DNA from: Sycobia sp. Sy_11
Taxonomy: Eukaryota; Arthropoda; Insecta; Hymenoptera; Epichrysomallidae
Assembly: GCA_018907035.1 (NCBI GenBank)
Contig: JACCIC010000213.1
Location: 434,001-498,000 of the forward strand
DNA length: 64,000 nt
Reading direction: 5' to 3'
Part shown: in pieces, positions 24,013 through 35,890 of the stretch
Position numbering within the stretch: position 1 is the stretch's first letter
How the letters are laid out: every line of letters starts with the position of its first letter
Program-made: the position numbers and the translations under genes
The notes under the pieces: model-generated
The model's database searches: none
The model's input: the letters and a program-made list of their open reading frames with translations, nothing else
What the model was told of the DNA's origin: nothing

Positions 24013-24333
24013 ATGAGTAAAAATCACGTTTATAGTGATATGACTTATAAAGTAAACTATAAAGTCCTAGCTTCTCGCGAATTAAAGATAAGCGAAAAGA
24101 TAGGATTTTTAGGACACGAGTATGAGAGAATAAGAAAAATTCAGATTTCGAGTTTATATATATACATAGAAAACAGAAACTTTGCATTCTTAACGTTATG
24201 TGGTGTATTAATAACAGCGATCAGCATGAACGATTCTTCTGAAAATGAAAATTTTCAACGCAGCCGATCGCAATATGCTGGGCATGCATTTGTCCATTCG
24301 CTGTTTATAACTGTATTGAATGATAAAAGATGA
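24013..24333 (+). CDS. orphan open reading frame, function unknown
   Basis: ATG at 24013 right after a (TA)n array, then 106 codons to TGA. The product is mixed and basic with a short hydrophobic stretch (NFAFLTLCGVLITAI) at about residues 55-69. I recognise no domain, and no splice sites or promoter are evident. In 64 kb an open frame of this length can arise by chance, so it is listed only as a candidate. Confidence 0.12.
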   Translation: MSKNHVYSDMTYKVNYKVLASRELKISEKIGFLGHEYERIRKIQISSLYIYIENRNFAFLTLCGVLITAISMNDSSENENFQRSRSQYAGHAFVHSLFITVLNDKR

Positions 24334-25969
24334 GCGATGATTAAATAAGTAAAAATAACGATAAAGTATGTTGATTTCAATTGCGTAAATGTTTTTGCCG
24401 TGATAATGTAAGGGTGGAGAAATGAAACGAGTATGGGAATAGAGAGTGAAAGAGAGAGAAAGAGAGATGGAGCGAAAGAGAGCGAACTAAAAGAATAATC
24501 GCAAATGCAACTATAGTCTTCCTGTCGATACTAGTGGGCGGCGTTTAAAAAGCGCGAAACTTTTTTCCATTCTAATGGAGCGAAGCAATCCGGGTGATGC
24601 GAAACTCAAAGTGTCGAGCGATAACAAACAAACAAACAAAAAAAGAAGAAAATTAAGATAATCAGCGCGAAATGGTGTGGATCACCGCGATTTTGCTGGC
24701 AAAGTAACGAGACAAATGAAATTAAATAGTACAGGATATAATACAAAACAAAAAGCATATACTTATATCTGCGGTATGATAGACCGTGTTTAATTTGCAT
24801 GTGGTGAATGAACAAAGCAAAAAAAAAAAAGTCAGAAAGATGTATAGCGAATATCTAGCATAGATTTCGTACTTCGTATTCAATGACATTAAATATTTCA
24901 TTATGTAATGGAATAAATCGTATACACGCCGTGTTAAGTGAGAAATGAGCTGACGATAATAAAAAAATAAATTATTGTATCTTTAACCGCAAAAGAGTCT
25001 CGGAGGCTTTTTTATTTATCGACACACAGACGTGCATGTTTCTCTTATATCCGTTGTATATACGTTTTCCTATGTTGCGCTCAAAGTCACCTTTTTTTTA
25101 CGTTTAAGTTATTTTTAAGCAATTTGTATTTATTTAACATGTCGGTACTGATTAATGTGCCGTTTCCTTATCACAAAAAAAAATACATAAAATATTGTAA
25201 AATTCAAATTATGAATGCCATTGTTGTGTTTTCATTTCTGACAATCGTAGAACCAAGTTTGTTCATATACTTTTTCCTGTATATTATTTTTAAAATTCAT
25301 TATAACTGCAAAATATTTTTTCCTTATTTTTAGTTTGCAGAAAATGAAAATTTTTTCATTATGTTTGATTATTATAAATGCTGAAGATTCTATGCAAAGG
25401 TAAGAAACAAACGGATATTTTACAAGCTTTCACTAATTTTGAATTAAATGTACTAATACGTATTCTTTTCTTGGATCTATCTATGGTCTGCTAATTTAGA
25501 AATAGAATTATCGATTAAAAACTTTTAATGGAGCTATTTATATTTTACAATATAGATATGAGACTTGTCGTGAAATTTTTCTTTTTGAAAATAACAATAC
25601 CCACGGATTCTATATCACTTCTGAATTTGAACGTATACTTTCATCTAATAATATCATCAATAAGAATTGCTTTAGATAAAATTAATAACTTACAATGATT
25701 TTAGAATACGGCATGAATTAAAATATTAAATATATAGATTAATAAGATTATTTATAATGTAAGAGATTTTGAATAGAATTATGAACATCAACGAAAACAA
25801 AATTGAGCTTTTGTTACATGCAAAATAATGTTATTGAATTTATTATCTCCATAACAAAAATTATCGACTACTATATATTTTTCTAGAAACGAAAAAGTTT
25901 GAGAAATTGAAAAATTATATACACACACGCCTGCTATATTACCCAATGTAGATACATGTCTGTATAGCG

Positions 25970-26083
25970 GGATAAATTACCGATTATGATCAGCGGAGGG
26001 TAAAAAAGAGTCGGTGCTGACGTCATTCGCTTCGAGGGGGTCAAAAACACACGGCTCGCCCGCGCATATGTATGTATTTATGG

Positions 26084-26125
<42 letters not shown>

Positions 26126-26330
26126 ATATACGCGCACGTCGATGCGCGTATGTGGCATGCTCGGGGAGCATTCAGCGGTGCATCCTGCGCAACCCACCCA
26201 TCGTTGCGTCTGTGTATATTCTCTTCCGTGTCCGCTCCACATACGTTCACGGGGTGTCTTGCTTCGCTGTTCTACATCTTTCGAGGCATTTTTCCCTGTC
26301 GATGACAGCCTGAGGCTTTCTTTTCAATCC
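25970..26330. promoter_or_regulatory. possible veli promoter region with CRE palindrome
   Basis: A GC-richer patch about 650-1000 bases upstream of the veli start. It carries the palindrome TGACGTCA at 26018-26025, a (TA)n tract at 26089-26121 and CpG-rich sequence around it. The assignment to veli is positional inference. Confidence 0.25.
26089..26121. repeat. (TA)n microsatellite
   Basis: About 16 TA units, inside the putative veli upstream region. Confidence 0.95.
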
Positions 26331-26967
26331 GGGTATGTACGGCAATTCCGTATCAATCGCGTATATAGAATATAATTTAGTGTTTTTAACAAGTGCCGAG
26401 GCATAAGTAATATTACGGTTATGGTAAATATAGCATCAATTGGATGTAGAGACTATATCGTTTCTGTATATATGTGAGATACTGCTGCTTTTGCTGCTGC
26501 TGCGCGTTTTATATCGTGGAAAATATATCAGCAGTGCATTCCATTGTGGTTTTAATGTCTATCAACTTCTTTGTAATATAATTACAATTATGTACATTTT
26601 GTAGCCATTAACTAAAATATTCAGTTCCGTTTCATTTACTAAGAAAATTAATCAATAATAATATATATATTGATATTTATAGAAAAGTCTTTTTTTTTCA
26701 TAATTAAACTCGATAAAATGCTAAGTACGTTAACCGTAAATGTATGTAAGATATTGAGTGTTCAGTAATTAGGACGATTATTTTATACCCGAGATTATTT
26801 ATTAGCGTTATTTGTCTATTTGAATCACCAGTTGTCAAAATAGATATCCATGAGTTTATTTTGAAACTGTCACATGTGTCAATATTATTATAAAAAAAAC
26901 TTTCCATCTTTCCATTAGGTGCTTTCATTGGTAAACAATATTTCAGAAGAAATAGTATCTGAAAGAA

Positions 26968-27004
26968 ATGGCAATCGTTGAAGAATCCCTAACTCTTGAA
27001 GCAG
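26968..27004 (+). CDS. veli: veli exon 1 (start codon)
   Basis: ATG in the context gaaagaaATGG, encoding [12 protein letters not shown] plus one base of the next codon, donor gtaaga. An upstream string atatttcag ending at 26946 looks like a splice acceptor, so the 5' UTR may be spliced and this exon may begin at 26947. Confidence 0.93.
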
Positions 27005-29551
27005 GTAAGAATATTATTTCAACGAGTTGCTATTATTTATTATGAGCTTTTTTTCAATTCCGCAAACTAATACCAATATTATTTAATGCCAACGATACAA
27101 CCAAAATTTATATAAATTTTAAAATTTTTCAGACGTGAAAAGGTCTATAGAGCTGCTGGACAAATTGCAAAAAAGTAAGCCGTGCTTTTACGAATTTTAC
27201 TTGTGTCAAATAAGAGTTCTCGAATTAGTATGTTTCTGATTAAATAATTAAATAATATTTCGCTCGCTCCCCAGGTGGCGACATTCCAGTTACGAAGTTG
27301 GCCGCACTTCAAAAGGTTCTGCAGAGCGATTTCTTAAACGCCATTCGCGAAGTTTACGAGCACATCTATGATACCGTCGACGTTCAGGTATATTTACAGT
27401 TTATTTTCGATTCGTTTTTATTTGTCCATCGTCAATTGTACAGAATGTAAATGCACAATCTGCAGTGCAAGTTATTTTATTGGGATTTACGATTTAATCG
27501 ATGAACCAGCAAAACGATTCGTAGTAAATTTTATCCAATTAAGTAAAAATAACTGCCTGGGCCTGAAGCACAGGTAGCTATTTTGAATTTTCGAGTTTAA
27601 CTAGCGCATAACTTATAGGTCATCCGCCAGATCTATAGTCGCGTTTATAATGAAGAACGTCTGCTTATACTACTCAATTATATATATATTTATAGCGCAA
27701 ATAATTTTAATATAGTAATTCGAAATTTTCAGTTCTATTAACAGAAAATAAATTTTGCCGTTTCTTCACAGTACGAGAATTATTTATTGTCGTTTCTGTG
27801 GAATACCGAAATCTACAGTCAGTAGTCAAAAGCGAAAAATAAGGCGATTTTTTAAATGTATGCCTGACATTATCTATAACTTTAAACTTTAAAAAATAAC
27901 GTGTACAAAATATGGAAATTCTAAAATATTCGCTTCACTTTCTTTTATAAACGATTGCACGGATATTTCTATTGATTCTTCAAAATTCTTTTATCATGAA
28001 GTGCGCGTTCAGTTTTTTCAAATAGGTGGACTAGATGCTGATATATTTAAATTAAACTTTTAATCTAAACTACTTCTTAATTTGAGAAGATTCTCCCACA
28101 AGCTCTAATTATCTTGTAGACAACCAAAACAAATTTTAATTAATGGATGAAAATTTTACCAAAATTCCATAAGAAATATTTTTAAACCTTTTGTTCTGAT
28201 ATAGCTTTTCTTCTTAACTCAATAGTATTGTGTGATTACAATTTTGATGGTTTGAAAAACTGTACAATATGTAAAATTCTACAGAGTCAAATATGAAGTA
28301 GCCTTTTCATCCTTTAATTAAAGTTTTTTCGACAAGGCAATTAGTAGTAGTTCAGGCATGATTATTTAAAGTCACAAAGTCGTTGGTTTCACAATTTCAA
28401 CATGTAATTTTGTGAGGTATTAAAAAAAAATAGTCGACTTTATATTCATGCAAAAAGGTAACGTGACAGGTTTCATTCCTTTTTCGCTTGTAAAAAAATT
28501 ACAAAATAAATCTGCACCGTGGAGTAAAACTGTATCCACTTCGAATGCTCTTATAATCCGACAGTCGAACACTTCAGTCTTCCTTCGGTCAAAATTAGCT
28601 GCGGATCCCGTGTTATCTCGGCCTTGAAGTAGGACACCGACTGCGTCTTTTTAACAACTTAGAGCGAACAGCCGATACTTTGTCTTTTTTTTTTCTCATT
28701 TTCAACGTATCCCGCCCGCCCGAACAAGAAATGTAAACTTTCGTAATGGAATTACCGTATAATAATTCGCATTCCACCTCCCTGCCTTAGGGCTCCCAGG
28801 AGGTGCGGGCCTCGGCCACGGCCAAGGCGACCGTCGCGGCGTTCGCTGCGAGCGAGGGCCACGCCCATCCGCGGGTGGTCGAGCTGCCCAAGACCGAGGA
28901 GGGCCTCGGCTTCAACGTGATGGGCGGCAGGGAGCAGAACTCGCCCATCTACATATCCAGGATCATACCGGGCGGTGTCGCCGACAGGCACGGGGGCCTC
29001 AAGCGGGGCGATCAGCTGCTCTCGGTCAACGGGGTGGTGAGTCGCTATCAATATCTCTGTGTACGTAGGTTTTTTTTTTTTTTTTTTTTCCGAGCGTGTA
29101 CGAGCATCGTTGGGCAGAGCCGTGGGAATCGACGAAGGCTTGGTTAATCTTCGGCTTTGCTCGTAAACCGTGCTCAAAGCGTGAAAAAGCTGGGTAACTT
29201 TCATTTGTGTAATTGTAAAACGTCATAGCTGCATTATTCCTTGTATATGGGGCGTATGAGGAGTGCGAATAATTGACACTCGAATATTGCCACTTCCCGA
29301 CGGAAGTCACGCGGATGTTTTCGTAATTTTTCGCTAATTACAACGTGAAATCCTCTTTTTTTTTTTTTTTTTTTTTGTTGTTGTCATTCCAGTGCGTCGA
29401 GGGAGATAATCACGAGAAAGCGGTGGAGCTTCTCAAGCAGGCGCAGAACTCGGTGAAGCTGGTCGTGCGCTACACGCCCAAGGTCCTCGAGGAGATGGAG
29501 ATGCGCTTCGACAAGCAGAGGAGCGCGCGCAGACGGTCGCACGTGCCTTAA
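26968..29551 (+). CDS. veli: lin-7 / veli scaffold protein (L27 + PDZ), complete, 5 exons
   Basis: Seen: exons 26968-27004, 27133-27174, 27275-27387, 28791-29036 and 29393-29551 join in frame (597 nt) to about 198 aa, close to insect and vertebrate Lin-7 (195-207 aa). Residues about 11-64 form the L27 domain ([19 protein letters not shown]...[22 protein letters not shown]). Residues about 68-90 carry [20 protein letters not shown]. The PDZ domain (about 91-174) shows the carboxylate-binding GLGF loop, [28 protein letters not shown], and ends in [10 protein letters not shown]. Known of the family: Lin-7 pairs through L27 with CASK or Stardust/PALS-type MAGUKs at synapses and epithelial junctions, and its PDZ binds receptor and channel C-termini. 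The start ATG aligns with the start of human LIN7C. The gene lies 7.8 kb downstream of catulin on the same strand with no sign of shared transcription. Confidence 0.97.
27133..27174 (+). CDS. veli: veli exon 2 (L27, first half)
   Basis: Acceptor aaatttttcag, donor gtaagc. 42-base exon completing Asp, then [13 protein letters not shown]; ends one base into the Ser codon. It is too short to show in ordinary ORF scans. The flanking introns are short (128 and 100 bases). Confidence 0.94.
27275..27387 (+). CDS. veli: veli exon 3 (L27, second half)
   Basis: Acceptor cgctccccag, donor gtatat; completes Ser, then [18 protein letters not shown] and [19 protein letters not shown]; ends in phase 0. Matches the Lin-7 L27 core. 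The following intron of 1403 bases holds nothing recognisable. Confidence 0.96.
28791..29036 (+). CDS. veli: veli exon 4 (linker and PDZ, first part)
   Basis: Acceptor cctgccttag, donor gtgagt; 82 codons in phase 0. It encodes [18 protein letters not shown], then [19 protein letters not shown] and [21 protein letters not shown]-rich and near identical to vertebrate Lin-7. Confidence 0.97.
29393..29551 (+). CDS. veli: veli exon 5 (PDZ end and C-terminus)
   Basis: Acceptor gttgtcattccag after a long poly-T tract, 52 codons and TAA at 29549-29551. It encodes [39 protein letters not shown] and a basic end [13 protein letters not shown]. The first residue is Cys where relatives I recall have Ser. 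Confidence 0.96.
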   Translation, partial: CVEGDNHEKAVELLKQAQNSVKLVVRYTPKVLEEMEMRFDKQRSARRRSHVP

Positions 29552-30342
29552 AATTGCCATGTAACGGCAGCGGCAGGGCGCATCGGTGTTGTGTTTTTGC
29601 GATTACTTGGATTACTCGGCACATATATAAATATAGCTGCATCCCAGAATTCAGAAGAATCAGGACTATATATATATACATTAGAACCTGTGCACAATTG
29701 TAATAGAATATTAGCATGTACTTTTTTTATGTTTTTTTTCCTCGGAAAGTTAGTGACTTGATAATGATATCGTCGAAGAACGGTATTGGAACGAATTTGA
29801 ATTGAGTGTAAAAACAAAAGTTTAAAGCCACGTTAAATGTAATGCGCCATGGTAAACATATTGCGTTAATGAGTCTCAATTTTTCATTCTTCAACCTGGA
29901 TTATTTATAATAATTTCTGATTTTAAGAACAATCACATTACCATGCCTTCTCAGAGTTTTAATAGAAAATGTATTCTCTTTATTCATTAATGATAAAGAC
30001 TTATTTGGTTTCTTTTAAAACAATATATTTTAATTAAATACTTTTTTTTTAAATATTTTTTACCGATCGAACTATTCATATCATACCATGAAGTAAAATT
30101 GAATAATGTTTTATTATATATATATTTAAATTAAATGTTATATATAAATGTTGAACGATTAGAAGCAAATAATACCCAAAAGGTTGGTACATTATTTGCT
30201 GTATACTGTTCATTTTATTGCGTTATACTGTATACGTATGTTTATTAAACATAAACGAAAACCTTAATATATCTGTGTTAATCTTATTTATTGAAAAATA
30301 GATGGAAAACTTAAAAATGGCATCTAATAGATAAATAATAAA
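29552..30342 (+). other. probable veli 3' UTR
   Basis: AT-rich sequence without coding signal directly after the veli stop. Candidate polyadenylation hexamers are ATTAAA at about 30244 and AATAAA at 30337-30342. The true end is not determined by sequence alone. Confidence 0.35.
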
Positions 30343-31050
30343 GTATCCGAAGTATCTGATTTCAGACGATTTGTGGGTTCAATGCATAAGCAGTATATAT
30401 GGTTGTATATGTAATTTAAGCTGGAATATCTAGACTAAATGGTGGAAAATCATGGACACTAAATTTAAAATGAAAAAGAGTCGTAATAGAATATTAAAAC
30501 AAGACTTTTCTATTATTTTAAGATAAGGATAAAATCTGTTTACGTTATTCAATTAATTGTATTACATTATATGCTGCTATAGATTCTATTTACGGTACAA
30601 TATATTCTGAAATTCCTAATACAGCTTAAAGTCTAAGGTGTATGTGCATAATATTTTTCAAAGAATTATTGCTACAGTTAATAGATTGTTCTCATTTTAT
30701 TAAATTCATCTGTTCTGACAATTTTTAATGGCCAACTGATCCATCGTGTGGTCTAAGCGGAAGTGTAAACTATAGTTTTCTTTCGGTTTATATATAAAAT
30801 TATATATATAATTATTTCTAACTTTTAACAAAAAAAAAAACAATTTTTTTTCTCGCATAGTCTTAATAACGGAAGAAGAATATCCGAAGATGCATTGTTT
30901 CTACAAAAATCTGCATGCATAAAACCTGCTTGTACTTCAGAGAAGATGCAGAACAAAACCGTCGATTCCAAATACCAGAAGAATTTGGTATGAGAGAAAA
31001 AAGGTACTATACACTTTACCAGCCAGTACTTCAGTGCGAGCTACCATCAA
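30343..31050. other. AT-rich noncoding stretch
   Basis: Nothing recognisable apart from a poly-A run at 30831-30840. Confidence 0.5.
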
Positions 31051-31051
31051 C

Positions 31052-31059
<8 letters not shown>

Positions 31060-31089
<30 letters not shown>

Positions 31090-31227
31090 CTTCTCCTCCT
31101 TCTCCTCCTCCTCCTCCTCCTCATCCTTAATCCTCTAGGGGAACACAGGGGCAGTATAGGCGAAGTTTAAAAACGCGCGTCTCTGAATAACCCACAGCGA
31201 ACTTGCGACGCGACGATACGCACGTCC

Positions 31228-31299
<72 letters not shown>

Positions 31300-31606
31300 T
31301 CGCTCGGCGCGGCCCCGTACGCGGGAAACAGTAAAACAGTTATAAAAACAGTCGGTAACCGCTGTTAAAATCAATTATTCAAGGCATTGCCCGCGCCCCG
31401 CTGGCTCCTACGTCGCTCTCTATGTCTCTCCTCGCTCTCTCTCTCTCTCTCTCTCTCGTAAAAAGCGCCGAGGAGAAAAGTCGTTGTGTCGGTCGAGTTA
31501 AAGGGCGGCGAGCCGGACCACCGCGGAATACGTGCAGGGAGCTAGTAGAAGCCGTAAAAAGCCCAGGGCGCAGTTAAAACTTATCTCTCCCTGTGTATAT
31601 ACGGAT

Positions 31607-31649
<43 letters not shown>

Positions 31650-31850
31650 CTTAAGTATATAAACGGAGTTATGTCGCGCGAATGCTGGACCGAGGGGAGG
31701 GGGTAAGAGTGCGTATGTGGTCGACGCGCGTTTAACGATTATCAGCTGATGGAGCGACGAGCGCGGCGGCATAACACAGGCGCACTTGGTCGCTGACGGG
31801 AAGGTGAGGGGGGTTCGTTGGAAAAATCGCTGGGATTTTTCCTTCGAATA
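31060..31850. other. CpG-rich island with microsatellites
   Basis: GC-rich sequence interleaved with (TC)n at 31057-31085 and 31434-31457, compound (TA)n(GA)n at 31231-31298 and (GT)n at 31611-31643. No gene is supported; the first of a series of similar islands to the right end of the window. Confidence 0.6.
31231..31298. repeat. compound (TA)n(GA)n microsatellite
   Basis: TA units (31231-31268) pass directly into GA units (31268-31298). Confidence 0.95.
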
Positions 31851-32384
31851 CACAGTTGTGGGTTTTTGTAATATTTAAATGTAGATTACTTAATTCTTTA
31901 AATCATAATTTTTTGAAAAAATATTGAATTGAAAAGCGCTTTTTTTATTATTATTATTAACTGGTCAGATGGGATTTGCTATATAGCTCTGCCATCGGGT
32001 ATTATTTCAAGTTATAACGGCGCCCAGTAATCGTTAAAACTTCCGAACTGCTAATTGCTTTGACTTTAGATGACCTCGCCGCCAGTCTCTAACTCTTGAT
32101 TTAAAAAGCAAAGTTTCCAGGAGTCGGGGGGCGGGCGGCGGCTTTACGCTTTAGCGAGAGAGCTTTTTAAACTGGACTATTTTTCTGAATTTAGGTCGAA
32201 AATAATGCGAGGTAGTTGGGGGGAAATTCGATGCTGATGGCGGCGGCCGAGATCACTCGAGGCAGTAAAAAAGTGCGTTGAGCACTACAAAAATTCTTAA
32301 TAAAATTTAATATTGACATAAGCGATTGATTTTCGTTTACATTTATTGATTTTCTGATAAAATGTTTTTCTTCATAAACAAGAT

Positions 32385-32440
<56 letters not shown>

Positions 32441-33074
32441 CGATGAGAAACGCGACTCGAATCCTGACATACCATTTGCTGATCGATTCGGTGATGCGTA
32501 AGTTTTCGTTCCTTCGGACTTCGCCCGTAAGATGGCTGCACTGTGAACGTTTGGAACTTCATCGCGTTTATTAAGATGTTGACTTGCCTACAAGAAAAAT
32601 GCTGGCGCAAAACCTTATTAAGTATGATATAAATTACGGAGTTGCAACATCAAAAGGAAATTAGTAATGAAAAATAGACATTCGTATATAGGTGTACAAT
32701 CTTATAACTGTAATTTATTTATTTTGCGCTTAGAGATTAGAGTCAATTATGAAAGACTTCGTCCACATTGACTAACGTATAGTTCTGACTTTTTCCAAAA
32801 TCAGCCAGGTAATGTTTTAAGACCTAACTCTCTTCCATTCCTAAGTCGAAGGATTTTTCAAATAAATATTTTTGATTTGAAAAAGTATAGTATGTTAAAA
32901 TATTTGCCTGGAAACTTCATACTCGTGCTCGCGAAAAATCTTGCTCCCAAAATCTCCTATTCTTCATGTTTACGCTAAGGACTGATTCAAATTTGTAAAA
33001 TCGACGAAAAAATTTCATTATGAACGTTTGTCCATATTTTTCTTATGAAAATTATAAACTAAAAATAGTCTGGC
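31851..33074. other. noncoding stretch with (TA)n at 32388-32438
   Basis: No gene seen; mostly AT-rich, one long TA array. Confidence 0.5.
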
Positions 33075-33443
33075 ATGTTGCGTTGAAAATATCGCCAACA
33101 AGGAGAGATTTTCTTATTTCGTATAGATGGAGGATGAACAAATAAAACACAATAATTGAGCCAATGAATTAAATTTTTTATTGGCTCTTATTGGGGAAAA
33201 GCCTTAAAGGCATAAAAACCCCACGTGTTGTTTGAATGCGTACTTCAGTACGCATTCAAAACATACAATAGATCAATTCAGTGTTAACAACACGTGGGGT
33301 TTTTATGCCTTTAAGGCTTTTCCCCAATAAGAGCCAATAAAAAATTTAATTCATTGGCTCAATTATTGTGTTTTATTTGTTCATCCTCCATCTATACGAA
33401 ATAAGAAAATCTCACCATGTTGGCGATATTTTCAACGCAACAT
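33075..33443. mobile_element. 369-bp foldback / long inverted repeat
   Basis: Arms 33075-33230 and 33288-33443 are each 156 bases and reverse-complementary with only a few mismatches (two seen near the outer ends) and no indel. The 57-base loop contains a further palindrome at 33231-33260 (14-base arms, 2-base loop). There is no coding capacity and no clear target-site duplication. It fits a foldback/MITE-like nonautonomous element, or a long hairpin-RNA locus if transcribed. Confidence 0.8.
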
Positions 33444-34690
33444 TTTTGAAACACCGGGCCCGGGGAGTCAGACTTCCGCCTGTCTCATCAAGAACTTGGT
33501 TCTTGAATTTGGTTTGCGTATTGAATAATTGTATATTGCACAATTATTTATTGTATTATATGTATGTAATGAATGAAATGAATGAAAAATGAAATGAATG
33601 TGATAACTTAAATTTTAACGGATATTACAATTGATGTAATAGTGAAAGAAAATGGAAGAAAAAGAAGCGATGCACGCGGAGACGTTCGAACTCGACCGAG
33701 GATCGCGCAGAACTGTAAAGCCTTGCAATGGTAATGAGCATAAGATTCGGCTCTCCTTTGTCCGCCGTTCGAGCGCCTCATATCGCATTTCTATAAACAG
33801 TTAATACAATCTTATATTTTAGATATATAATCTCCGTGCACGGAACATGGCATAAGGCTGCCAGCTCGTCCTTTATGCGTTATAAGTTCATTGATATTTT
33901 GAGTCATTCCAAAAATTCTTGTAGATTTTCTTGTACCAACAAAATATGTAAAATATATCATGAATTTATTTTCCAATTCAGGTTACCATAACTAATATCT
34001 TAATCAATAAAGTCGTAATGACCTAATGCCGGCTAATGTACGATTGTTCTGAAGATGTCATAAGTTGATGATCGATTGTATTTATACATGCAACTGACAA
34101 AAATTTTTACAAACCTAACTTTAATTTACAATAACTATAAATATCAGAACATGGTTTCGTTAAATTTTTTTCGCCAAATGCTATTCTGTCTTGGAATCCC
34201 GTGTTAAAAGTACAGAGTTACAGTTAAAAAAAATTCACCCGATCATGCACTATCGCCATTTATTGATTAATTGTAAGTATCAGAGGATCTACCGTATCTT
34301 AAGAATGGAACAGTGTCAAGTCTTAAAACACGACAGAACTTCCGTTTAGAACCGAGTCAGAGATGCCTGATCAGAGGCTAATCTGAAATAAACTGAAAAT
34401 CTGAAATATTGTCATTTTTCTAGGAAATTTTAAAAGCGGAACGTTAAAAAAATTGACATTTGAGATTTTGAAATTTATTAAAAACGACGATAATTTTTTA
34501 GATTCCTACGTCGTGTAACTAATATTAAATTACTGCATAGTAATGTCATATATTAATAATAAAGGTAAAGTGCATCGAAAATTTATTCCTCATCTCCGGC
34601 TTTTCCATCGAGAAACTTGGAAATTGTTCTACAAGCCAAAGATCTCAATTCCATTATAAGCGAGAATAATATCATTCACGAACGAGAATT
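33444..34690. other. AT-rich noncoding stretch
   Basis: Includes a GC patch at 33455-33475, a small inverted repeat at 33488-33506 (8-base arms) and an AATG-type simple repeat at about 33563-33600. No gene supported. Confidence 0.5.
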
Positions 34691-35073
34691 CCCAAACTCT
34701 GCGTGCGTATACATATATATATACGAATAAGAAGAAAGAAAAAAAAACAGAGGAAAAGCGCGCGCCGTCCAATCGCGCCGCGAGAGACGAGAGCATCGCG
34801 CTCCCGCTCCGAAATTATATCACCGGCGCAGTTTTCCCGCGAGGCGCGTATCCGACGCTCCCCCCCCCCAACTCACCCCCGCTGCGCGTAGGTATAATAA
34901 AAGGACTGAAGATGGGGAGGGGCAGGAGGAGGGGAGGAGGGCCTCCAACTGCAGCGCCGGCATTATATACATGTATACACGTAGGCTGCAATTTCGCGAC
35001 CTTAATTCCCTCGGCATTGTTCTACCCCGTTCCCTCTCCGTCCTCGCCGCGCGGCTCTGCTATGCAGAAAGAT

Positions 35074-35136
<63 letters not shown>

Positions 35137-35734
35137 CTCGCACGTACACATATATGCACATATATACACACCCTTGTACATTCTTCTTTTTTTTCAAACC
35201 TACTTGCGCTCCGTCTACCCCTGTTTTTATCTGCTCACCCCTCTAACCCTCCCCCACCCCACGATCCTGAGAAGCACCTCGGATATCACTTCGTCGCTGT
35301 ACTCCGTGTGCGCTCGCGAGGGATGGGTGAGGGGGGGAGGAACGCCGCACTCCGTGCACTTTTCCGCTCGCATCTCTCTGCAACAAAACTTGAGTGAAAG
35401 AGAGAGAGAGAGAGAGGGAGAGAGAGGGCAGCCGTGCACCCGGCTCCACTCGTTGCCCGCCATATTAAATATGGAGAAGACGATGCCCTTACGAATCTCG
35501 CCCGGCGCTTCGCCTTATATATTTTTGCTACGCGCTCGCTTTGCCTCCCCCCACTTCTCCATCCCTCCGACTCGATCCCCCCCTTTCTCATCACCTCCTC
35601 AAGTTCTACGCGTAGGCAATCTCAAATCAATGATAATTCAAGAATTATTGCCCCACCATCGGGCCGATAGCAGATCCCACTGCCCATGTCTCGTTCATTT
35701 AAGGGGACAGAATATTTATACATATATATGTATG

Positions 35735-35790
<56 letters not shown>

Positions 35791-35890
35791 AGTCGATCTT
35801 CGTATAAGGATGATTCGTGTCGGGGGTCCTGAAATTTTCATGAGCCGTGGGAGGGGGTCGTATGGTGGATAAGGAACGAATGGGAATTGG
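34690..35890. other. CpG-rich island with microsatellites
   Basis: GC-rich low-complexity DNA holding (GT)n at 35076-35127, (GA)n at about 35394-35430 and (TA)n at 35739-35788. The 264-codon frame across it is mostly repeat-encoded Cys-Val and Tyr-Ile and is not considered a gene. Confidence 0.6.

Larger units (their letters stand above)
20211..25960. other. AT-rich intergenic region between catulin and veli
   Basis: No recognisable gene. It contains (TA)n tracts at 22832-22896, 23460-23509 and 23952-24012, a purine-rich patch at 24440-24490 and one orphan open frame at 24013-24333. Confidence 0.6.

Noticed and set aside
35078..35872. 264-codon open frame
   Set aside because: Reads through (GT)n, (GA)n and (TA)n arrays; the residues are repeat-encoded.
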